This document shows, in pieces, positions 57,860 through 64,000 of a stretch of DNA of 64,000 nucleotides (the stretch's first letter is position 1; every line of letters begins with the position of its first letter). The stretch is from Clostridia bacterium. GTDB lineage: Bacteria; Bacillota; Clostridia; Oscillospirales; Acutalibacteraceae. The position numbers were made by a program, and so were the translations under genes. The DNA lies in the NCBI GenBank assembly GCA_017435865.1, contig JAFSEF010000051.1, positions 1 to 64,000 of the forward strand, read 5' to 3'. The notes beneath the pieces are model-generated. The model worked only from the letters and a program-made list of their open reading frames with translations, did no database searches and was not told the DNA's origin.

Positions 57860-58822
57860 ATGGAAATTCTCAATCTCAGACCGGCTCTGAAAGAAATCAT
57901 CTGGGGCGGTAACCGCATGAAAGAACAGTACGGTTTTCAGACGGATGCTGCCAATATTGCAGAAGCATGGATGTTGTCTGCACACAAGGATGGACCGAGT
58001 GTTGTTGTCGGCGGTGAAGATGACGGACTGACATTGTTGCAGGCTGTCGAAAAACACGGCAAGGAAGTGCTCGGAACCAAATGTGCATCTCTGCCCGATT
58101 TTCCTTTGCTTGTCAAATTCATTGATGCAAGAGATCGTCTGTCTGTGCAGGTGCATCCCGAAAATGAATATGCCCGCCGTGTTGAAAATGAAAACGGAAA
58201 AACGGAAGCCTGGTACATTCTTGATTGTGATGAAGGTGCCGAGCTGATTTACGGCTTCAACGGTGATTTGACAAAAGAGGAATGCCGCAATGCTATTGAA
58301 CAGGGAACACTTCTTGAAAAATGCAACCGTGTTGCCGTAAAACCCGGTGATGTTTGCTTTATTCCTGCCGGTACCTTGCATGCAATCGGAGCAGGTATTC
58401 TGCTTGCGGAAGTGCAGCAGAGCTCTAATGTTACATACAGAGTTTTTGACTACAATCGTGTCGGCAAAGACGGTAAACAGCGTGAGCTGCACGTTGACAA
58501 GGCACTGGATGTTGTACATCTTAACAAGCCTTCCCGTGATTTTTCTGCACAGGGTGCTGTCGAAAAGATTGACGGCGGCACTTGTCAGCTTCTTGCGGGA
58601 TGTGAATATTTCTCCATGCATGCACTGGTCATTGACGGCGAATGCAGCCGTATTGCAGATGAAACTTCCTTTGTCAGCATCCTTGTTACGGACGGCAGCG
58701 GTACACTGACCGACGGAAAACAAACACTGGATGTAAAAAAAGGATCGTGTTTCTTTATTCCGGCAAATCACGGCAGTTTTACCCTTGCGGGAAATCTGAA
58801 AGCTGTTGAAATCAGAGTATAA
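57860..58822 (+). CDS. manA: Mannose-6-phosphate isomerase, class I
   Basis: A 320-residue cupin enzyme. IIWGG is near the start, the zinc ligands are in VQVHPE near 98 and in the GTLHAIG region near 173, and EAWYILDCDEGAELIYGF lies between. It interconverts mannose-6-phosphate and fructose-6-phosphate, linking mannose released by enzymes such as the GH125 to glycolysis. Confidence 0.94.
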   Translation: MEILNLRPALKEIIWGGNRMKEQYGFQTDAANIAEAWMLSAHKDGPSVVVGGEDDGLTLLQAVEKHGKEVLGTKCASLPDFPLLVKFIDARDRLSVQVHPENEYARRVENENGKTEAWYILDCDEGAELIYGFNGDLTKEECRNAIEQGTLLEKCNRVAVKPGDVCFIPAGTLHAIGAGILLAEVQQSSNVTYRVFDYNRVGKDGKQRELHVDKALDVVHLNKPSRDFSAQGAVEKIDGGTCQLLAGCEYFSMHALVIDGECSRIADETSFVSILVTDGSGTLTDGKQTLDVKKGSCFFIPANHGSFTLAGNLKAVEIRV

Positions 58823-58825
58823 ATT

Positions 58826-60724
58826 ATGTCATTACTTACTGTTCATGATCTCAAAATGTCGTTTGCACACAGGGACGTTCTTACGGACGTCTCTTTTGAG
58901 GTTGCCAAAAATGACCGTATCGGACTCATCGGCAGAAACGGCAGCGGCAAAACAACTCTTTTTAAAATTCTGACAGGAGAGCATGAACCGACGGGCGGAG
59001 ATTTTTATTTTGCAAAAGGAACGCAGGTCGGCTTTGTTGAACAGCACGCTTGCCGCGACAGCAGCCGCAGTGTGTATGAAGAAATGCTGACGGTGTTTTC
59101 CGATCTTGCACACATGGAAGTGCTGCTTGAGGAATTGCACACAGCTCTTGACAACGCACAGGGCAATACCGATGAGCTCATTGCAAAACAGGCCGCACTG
59201 ACAGAGGAATATCAGAACAAAGGCGGTCTTACTTACAAAGCAAGAGCACGCTCTTGCCTGATCGGTCTCGGTTTCCCTGAAAGTGAACATACATTGCCCG
59301 TGACCGCACTCAGCGGTGGTCAGCGTACAAAACTGAGTCTCGGTAAACTTTTACTCAGTGAGCCTCATCTGTTGCTGCTTGACGAACCGACCAACCATCT
59401 TGACATTGCAAGTGTTGAGTGGCTTGAGGACTATATGCTCAAATATAAGGGAGCTGCCATTATCATCTCCCATGACCGCTATTTCCTTGACCGTGTCACG
59501 GACCGTACAATTGAAATTACCAACGGTACGGCACGTTGCGGTAAGGGCGGATACTCCTTGTATATGAAACTCAAAGCGGAAACGCTTGAAAGTCAACGCA
59601 GGGAATATGAACGTATATCCAAAGAGATTGAACGCATTGAAGGCATCATTGTCCAGCAAAAGCAGTTCAATCAGAAACGCAATTACATAACCATTGCAAG
59701 CAAAGAAAAAGAAATTGAACATCTTCGTGCACAGTTGCCTGAAATGCCGCCACCGCAATCGAATCTCAAATTGCGTCTGACGGCTTCCTGCCGCACGGGT
59801 GACGATGTGTTGATGGCAAAGGGACTCAAAAAGAGTTTCGGAACACATACCCTTTTTGAAGATGTGTCCATGAATATTTACCGTGAAGACCGTGTCTTTT
59901 TGCTCGGTCCGAACGGTTGCGGCAAGACCACATTGCTGCGTGTGTTGACAGGCAGAATTCCGCATGATGCAGGCTATGCTTATTTCGGAGCCAATGTCAA
60001 GATCGGTTATTTTGACCAGAATCAGACGGGGCTGAATTCCGACCGCACGATTCTGATGGAAATTTATGAACGCTTTCCGCAACTGACCGTGTCCGAAATC
60101 CGCGGTTATCTCGGTGTGTTCCTCTTTAAAGGCGACGAAATCGAAAAGAAAATGAGCGAGCTTTCGGGTGGTGAACGTGCCCGTGTTGCCTTGTTGCTGC
60201 TGATTTTGTCAAAACCCAATCTGCTGATTCTTGACGAACCTACCAATCACCTTGACATTCAGTCAAGAGAAGTTTTTGAAGATGCACTGGCGGAATACGA
60301 CGGCACCATTCTTGCTGTCTCGCATGACCGTTATTTTGTCAACCGTATTGCAAACAAAATCATGGTATTCAACGGCACATCCGTAACCCCTATGGAAGGT
60401 AATTATGATACCTATGCACAGCGTTTGCAGGATACAGCTGTTGTAAAAAAAGAGGCAACTGCAACAGAAAAAAAGCCGAATGAATACAAGCAACGTAAAG
60501 AACTTGAAAGTCAGGCTCGCAAAAAGAAGACACGCATAAGCCGTCTTGAAACCGCAATTGCCGAAACGGAAAACAAGAAAACTGAGATAGAAGAACAGCT
60601 CAACGACCCGTCTGCTGCTGCGGATTATGAACGCATTATGCAGCTGACAACCGATCTGCAGACAGTGACACAGGAACTTGAAACACTGTTTGAAGAATGG
60701 ATGCTTCTCAATGACGAGGAATAA
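58826..60724 (+). CDS. ABC-F family ATPase
   Basis: A 632-residue soluble protein with two ATP-binding cassettes: Walker A GRNGSGKTT and GPNGCGKTT, signature motifs LSGGQRTKLSLG and LSGGERARVALL, Walker B LLLLDEPTNHLD and LLILDEPTNHLD. A charged linker and a C-terminal coiled coil (RKELESQARKKKTRI) follow. ABC-F proteins act on the ribosome, as translation factors or for antibiotic protection. It begins 3 bases after manA. Confidence 0.94.
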   Translation: MSLLTVHDLKMSFAHRDVLTDVSFEVAKNDRIGLIGRNGSGKTTLFKILTGEHEPTGGDFYFAKGTQVGFVEQHACRDSSRSVYEEMLTVFSDLAHMEVLLEELHTALDNAQGNTDELIAKQAALTEEYQNKGGLTYKARARSCLIGLGFPESEHTLPVTALSGGQRTKLSLGKLLLSEPHLLLLDEPTNHLDIASVEWLEDYMLKYKGAAIIISHDRYFLDRVTDRTIEITNGTARCGKGGYSLYMKLKAETLESQRREYERISKEIERIEGIIVQQKQFNQKRNYITIASKEKEIEHLRAQLPEMPPPQSNLKLRLTASCRTGDDVLMAKGLKKSFGTHTLFEDVSMNIYREDRVFLLGPNGCGKTTLLRVLTGRIPHDAGYAYFGANVKIGYFDQNQTGLNSDRTILMEIYERFPQLTVSEIRGYLGVFLFKGDEIEKKMSELSGGERARVALLLLILSKPNLLILDEPTNHLDIQSREVFEDALAEYDGTILAVSHDRYFVNRIANKIMVFNGTSVTPMEGNYDTYAQRLQDTAVVKKEATATEKKPNEYKQRKELESQARKKKTRISRLETAIAETENKKTEIEEQLNDPSAAADYERIMQLTTDLQTVTQELETLFEEWMLLNDEE

Positions 60725-60748
60725 TTGAAAAAAATTCAAAAAAAAGGC

Positions 60749-60777
60749 TTGACAAATGCAGTTGCATGTATTATAAT
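60749..60777 (+). promoter_or_regulatory. tRNA-Val promoter
   Basis: TTGACA (60,749-60,754) and TATAAT (60,772-60,777) with exactly 17 bases between, a full consensus. Confidence 0.92.
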
Positions 60778-60797
60778 AGCTCTCGCAGTTGAGAAAT

Positions 60798-60873
60798 GCG
60801 CGTTTAGCTCAGTTGGTAGAGCACTCGCTTGACGTGCGAGTGGTCAGCGGTTCAAGTCCGTTAACGCGCACCA
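60798..60873 (+). tRNA. tRNA-Val (GAC)
   Basis: Acceptor GCGCGTT/AACGCGC, D-arm AGCTCAGTTGGTAGAGC, anticodon stem CTCGC/GCGAG with loop TTGACGT (anticodon GAC), T-loop TTCAAGT, and an encoded CCA. Confidence 0.96.
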
Positions 60874-60877
60874 ATAA

Positions 60878-60912
60878 AACACCTTTGTCTTTCGACAAAG
60901 GTGTTTTTTTCT
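60878..60912 (+). terminator. Terminator after tRNA-Val
   Basis: AACACCTTTGTC (60,878-60,889) pairs perfectly with GACAAAGGTGTT (60,894-60,905), followed by a T run. Confidence 0.93.
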
Positions 60913-60954
60913 ATGTTATTTTTTTTTGTTCTTCACGGCGGAGTAGTGCAGGTT

Positions 60955-61725
60955 TTAAAAAGCCGAAAGCAATATTTTTTCTCTGCCGTCGGGTAGTCTG
61001 ATTTTTAGACGGCACTGCTCATCTATGCCGATGATTTCGCCGCTGCATTCGCCGTTTTCATCTTTTACGGTGATTTCCTCATGCAATCCGAGCAGTCGTG
61101 CGGAATATTCTTCAATAAAATCCGTTTGTAAAAAGTTGCGGTAGCGGTAAACAAATTCATTGACAATTTCTGCAATCAGGCGGTTTTTGAGGTATGTATC
61201 ATCTGTGCCGACGGTGGTTGCAATCTCTGTCAATTTTTCGGGGAAGCCGTCCTCGGGTTCTGATAAATTGATGCCGATTCCCACTACAACCCATTCCACA
61301 GATTTTCCGTTTTCGGATAAGTGAGCCTGCGTGAGAATACCACCTGCTTTTTTACCGTTCAGATAAATGTCATTTACCCATTTGATCCGCGGATTTCTGC
61401 CTGTTACTTTTTCGATTGCAACGGCTGTGCTTACGGCTGCCATGGTCGTAAAAAGTGTACATTGCTGCGGTGTGTAGGCAGGACGCAGCAGCAGACTCAT
61501 GTATATTCCCGTTGCATCAGGGGAAAAAAAGCTTCTGCCCTTGGTGCCCTTTCCGTGAGTCTGTTCCTCGGCAATCAACAGGGATATTTCCGATTCTCCC
61601 TTTGCAGCTCTGCGTTTCATTTCATCGTTTGTGGAATCGATTGTGTCAACAATTGCAATTTTTATATCCTGTGCACAGGCTGAAAAATAGTTTCTGATTG
61701 TGTTTTCATCTGCACGTTCTTTCAT
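60955..61725 (-). CDS. birA: Biotin-[acetyl-CoA-carboxylase] ligase
   Basis: A 256-residue biotin protein ligase. STNDEMKRR and EEQTHGKGTKGRSFFSP form the biotin/ATP site; KWVNDIYLNGKKAGGIL and VVGIGINL follow, and an SH3-like C-terminal domain ends the protein. There is no N-terminal HTH, so it does not repress biotin genes. It lies next to the biotin-dependent decarboxylase operon, whose carrier protein would be its substrate. Confidence 0.95.
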   Translation of the reverse strand: MKERADENTIRNYFSACAQDIKIAIVDTIDSTNDEMKRRAAKGESEISLLIAEEQTHGKGTKGRSFFSPDATGIYMSLLLRPAYTPQQCTLFTTMAAVSTAVAIEKVTGRNPRIKWVNDIYLNGKKAGGILTQAHLSENGKSVEWVVVGIGINLSEPEDGFPEKLTEIATTVGTDDTYLKNRLIAEIVNEFVYRYRNFLQTDFIEEYSARLLGLHEEITVKDENGECSGEIIGIDEQCRLKIRLPDGREKILLSAF

Positions 61726-62054
61726 ATTGCATCACCTTGTTTTATTCTACCATGCGGATGCAAACAATACAATAGTTGCAGCATTTTTTGTTTTTCAAAA
61801 GGTGCGTGCTTTTTTTATTCGTTAATTATTCAAAAACAAATGACAAATGACATTCTGTGTTATAATTATCAACAAAAAATGTGGCAAAATTAAGTAAAAA
61901 ATAAGCAAAGAAACAAAGTTTGACAAGAACGAAAAAAGCATTGCTTTTTTTTGTTTTTTTCAGTATGATATAATAGTGGGTATATGGGTATTTTATTTTA
62001 TAAAAATTCACATTACATATTAGTATTGAAAGCATTTTACTATGAGGTGATTAT
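61726..62054 (+). promoter_or_regulatory. Intergenic region upstream of the decarboxylase operon
   Basis: No gene is visible. A TATAAT (61,969-61,974) lies 81 bases before the oadA start but has no good -35 at normal spacing. TTGACA occurs at 61,920-61,925. AAAAAAGC/GCTTTTTT around 61,932-61,950 forms a terminator-like hairpin. Confidence 0.4.
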
Positions 62055-63431
62055 TTGAAAGTACAATTCACAGAAACAATCCTGCGTGATGCCAATCAGT
62101 CTTTGATTGCAACAAGAATGGCTTTTGATGAATTTGAGCCTATTCTTACCGAGCTTGACAAGGCAGGCTACTATTCGCTTGAATGCTGGGGCGGTGCCAC
62201 CTTTGATTCCTGTCTTCGCTATCTGAATGAAGACCCGTGGGAAAGACTTCGCAAAATCCGCAAGGCTTGCCCCAATACAAAGCTGCAGATGCTGCTTCGC
62301 GGTCAGAATCTTCTTGGCTACAAGCATTATCCCGATGATGTTGTACGTGCTTTTGTCAGAAAGTCCGTTGAAAACGGTATAGATATCATCCGCGTGTTTG
62401 ATGCACTCAATGACCTTCGCAATATTGAGGTTGTTGTGGATGAAACCCTCAAATGCGGTGCACATCCTTCCGGCTGCATTTGTTATACACTTTCTCCCAT
62501 CCATTCTTTGGAAAAGTATGTGGAGCTTGCAGTTGCTATGGAGAAAATGGGTGTCAAATCCATTTGTATCAAGGACATGGCAGGCATTATGAGTCCTAAA
62601 GAGGCTTATGACCTTGTCAAGGCACTCAAGGCAGCTGTGAAACTTCCTGTTGTTGTTCACACGCACTCCACAACAGGTCTTGGTGCACTCACCCTGCAAA
62701 AGGCAGTGGAAGCAGGTGCAGATGTGATCGATACCGCCATTTCCTGTTTCTCGGGCGGCACATCGCAGCCTCCTACAGAAACCCTTGTTTATGCACTCAG
62801 CCAGCTGGGCTATGAAATTGATGTTAATATGGATTCTCTCAAGAAGATCAACGATTTCTTCAAGCCCGTCAGAGCAAAGGCACTTGAAAGCGGTCTTCTC
62901 AATCCTGTCGTTCTTGCAAACGATACCGACGCACTTTCTTATCAGGTTCCCGGCGGTATGCTTTCAAACCTTGTCGCCCAGCTCACTGCTGCAGGTAAGC
63001 TTGATAAATTTGAAGAGGTTCTGCTTGAAGTTCCGAGAGTCCGTGAGGATCTCGGCTATCCGCCCCTTGTAACGCCCATGAGCCAGATGGTCGGTGTGCA
63101 GGCAACGCAGAATGTGCTTGCCGGCGAACGCTACAAGAACGTTTCCAAGGAAATCAAAAACTATTTCCTCGGCTTCTACGGAAAAGCTCCCGGTGCGGTA
63201 AATGCAGAGCTTGCCAAAAAAATTCTCGGTGACGAACAGCCTGTAACCTGCCGTTTTGCCGACACCCTTGCTCCTTACATGGAAAAAGCAAAGGAAGAAA
63301 TCGGTGCAATGGCAAGAAGCGAAGAGGATGTGCTTTCCTACATCGCATTCCCGGCCCAGGCAGAGGCTTTCTTCAAGAAGCGTGAAGAGAAGGAACGAAA
63401 CACCTTCCGCTACACCATCAGAGAAGCATAA
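62055..63431 (+). CDS. oadA: Oxaloacetate decarboxylase-type carboxyltransferase subunit
   Basis: A 458-residue TIM-barrel carboxyltransferase. RDANQSL near the start, the metal-binding Asp, LLRGQN, the active-site Lys in CIKDMAG near 175, and the His pair in VVHTHSTTG are all present. It lacks the C-terminal biotin domain, which is encoded separately at 63,798. It decarboxylates oxaloacetate (or carboxylates pyruvate), passing CO2 to biotin. It starts at TTG after GAGGTGA. Confidence 0.92.
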   Translation: MKVQFTETILRDANQSLIATRMAFDEFEPILTELDKAGYYSLECWGGATFDSCLRYLNEDPWERLRKIRKACPNTKLQMLLRGQNLLGYKHYPDDVVRAFVRKSVENGIDIIRVFDALNDLRNIEVVVDETLKCGAHPSGCICYTLSPIHSLEKYVELAVAMEKMGVKSICIKDMAGIMSPKEAYDLVKALKAAVKLPVVVHTHSTTGLGALTLQKAVEAGADVIDTAISCFSGGTSQPPTETLVYALSQLGYEIDVNMDSLKKINDFFKPVRAKALESGLLNPVVLANDTDALSYQVPGGMLSNLVAQLTAAGKLDKFEEVLLEVPRVREDLGYPPLVTPMSQMVGVQATQNVLAGERYKNVSKEIKNYFLGFYGKAPGAVNAELAKKILGDEQPVTCRFADTLAPYMEKAKEEIGAMARSEEDVLSYIAFPAQAEAFFKKREEKERNTFRYTIREA

Positions 63432-63445
63432 GGAGGTAAGGAGTC

Positions 63446-63796
63446 ATGTTTGATCTGAAAATGCCTTTATCGGATGCTTTGGCAGTATCACTGATCGGTA
63501 TTCTGACGGTTATTATTCTTCTTGCCGTCATTGCCGGTCTCATCCTTCTGGTTTCCAAAATCATCAGAAGTATTGAAGCTGCTGCCGCAAAGAAAAAGCC
63601 TGCTGTATCAGCCGAAGCCGCAATGCCCGCACCTGCAGGTGTTCCCATGCCTTCAGGAATGAATCAGGGTGAGCTTGAGCTGATCGGAACAGATGAAAAA
63701 ACAGCCGCAATTATCATGGCAATTGTTTCCGATAAAAGCGGTATTCCGCTGAACAGACTTTCTTTTAAGTCGATTAAACTGCTGGAGGACGAATAA
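63446..63796 (+). CDS. oadG: OadG-like gamma subunit
   Basis: A 116-residue protein with one N-terminal membrane helix (about 14-37), an Ala/Pro linker, and a short C-terminal segment (AAIIMAIVSDKSGIPLNRL) typical of gamma/delta subunits of Na+-pumping decarboxylases. It helps assemble the complex at the membrane. AAGGAGG precedes the start. Confidence 0.82.
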   Translation: MFDLKMPLSDALAVSLIGILTVIILLAVIAGLILLVSKIIRSIEAAAAKKKPAVSAEAAMPAPAGVPMPSGMNQGELELIGTDEKTAAIIMAIVSDKSGIPLNRLSFKSIKLLEDE

Positions 63797-63797
63797 A

Positions 63798-64000
63798 ATG
63801 AAATATGTTGTTACATTAAACGGAAAAAACTATGAGGTTGAGGTAACCGAGCAGGAAGCAGTTCTGCTTTCCGTGAACGATGCAGTCGCAGCTCACGCTC
63901 CCGTTGCGGCAGCTCATGCTGCCCCTGTTGCCGCAGCACCTGCCGCAGTTGCAGGCGACGGCACGAAGGTTCCTTCTCCGATGCCCGGCACCATTCTCAG
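63798..64000 (+). CDS. Biotin carboxyl carrier protein (partial, runs off the edge)
   Basis: The visible 67 residues start MKYVVTLNGKNYEVEV, then an Ala/Pro-rich linker, then VPSPMPGTIL, the entry to a biotinyl domain; the MKM lysine lies beyond the window. It would carry the carboxyl group for OadA and be biotinylated by BirA. Confidence 0.88.
   Translation, partial: MKYVVTLNGKNYEVEVTEQEAVLLSVNDAVAAHAPVAAAHAAPVAAAPAAVAGDGTKVPSPMPGTIL

Noticed and set aside
57689..58771. A 360-codon minus-strand frame over manA
   Set aside because: Antisense to a clear mannose-6-phosphate isomerase; no start signal or domain.
1..64000. CRISPR array or cas genes
   Set aside because: No regularly spaced repeats with unique spacers were seen. 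The Cas4-like nuclease at 19,486 sits in a phage recombination module, not beside cas1 or cas2.

Overview
The window joins two kinds of DNA. Bases 1 to about 37,960 are the right-hand part of a temperate phage genome, or a closely related integrative element, whose left end lies outside the window. Bases 38,000-64,000 are ordinary chromosome of a gut or rumen member of the Clostridia, probably Ruminococcus-like (Oscillospiraceae). I infer the host from strong AGGAGG ribosome sites, anaerobic enzymes, a BofA-like sporulation gene, glycan-degrading hydrolases and Na+-decarboxylase subunits. No database search was possible.

Phage region, left to right. An RNA-repair and small-molecule block (203-13,926) holds a three-domain polynucleotide kinase-phosphatase-RNA ligase, an AP2 protein, two calcineurin-type phosphoesterases, a Gp88 protein, a NadR/PnuC pair for nicotinamide riboside salvage, an RlaP-like nucleotidyltransferase, a CCA-adding enzyme and a cysteine desulfurase. 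Non-coding stretches here contain a candidate large structured RNA (4042-4456, closed by a 27-bp helix with two G.U pairs), a degenerate tRNA-like element and further stem-loops. A block of unknown genes follows, with a MazF/PemK-type toxin, a degenerate recombinase-like protein and tRNA-Gln(UUG) (13,966-18,000). The replication and recombination module (18,130-26,012) has ERF annealing protein, SSB, a PD-(D/E)XK nuclease, DnaB-like helicase, a primase and DNA polymerase III alpha. The nucleotide and redox module (27,582-36,299) has a ThyX-like/dNMP-kinase fusion, ClpP-like protease, PhoH-like ATPase, glutaredoxin, NrdD, NrdG, an FTR-beta-like protein and dUTPase. The element ends with a small HTH protein and a tyrosine integrase next to the 3' end of tRNA-Trp, the likely attachment site. 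No structural or lysis genes are visible; they presumably lie to the left.

Chromosomal region. Two tRNAs (Trp, and a CAU tRNA) are followed by a GH125-GH2 operon, an AGCS symporter, htpG, a YcxB-like membrane protein, a phosphoesterase, a GH16-like enzyme, a family 2 glycosyltransferase, a 43-residue amphipathic peptide gene, a DUF188 protein with a sialidase, an M3 oligopeptidase, two COG0523 (CobW-type) proteins, a CorC/HlyC protein, BofA, manA, an ABC-F ATPase, tRNA-Val, birA, and the start of a biotin-dependent decarboxylase operon that runs off the right edge.

The main idea to test is that the phage carries a layered kit against host defences that damage RNA or NAD+: an end-healing and sealing enzyme, a CCA-adding enzyme, an RlaP protein, its own tRNA-Gln, a desulfurase that could feed tRNA thiolation, and NAD+ salvage. 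A second pattern is that several phage genes appear to lack ATG, GTG or TTG at the position where homology says translation should begin.
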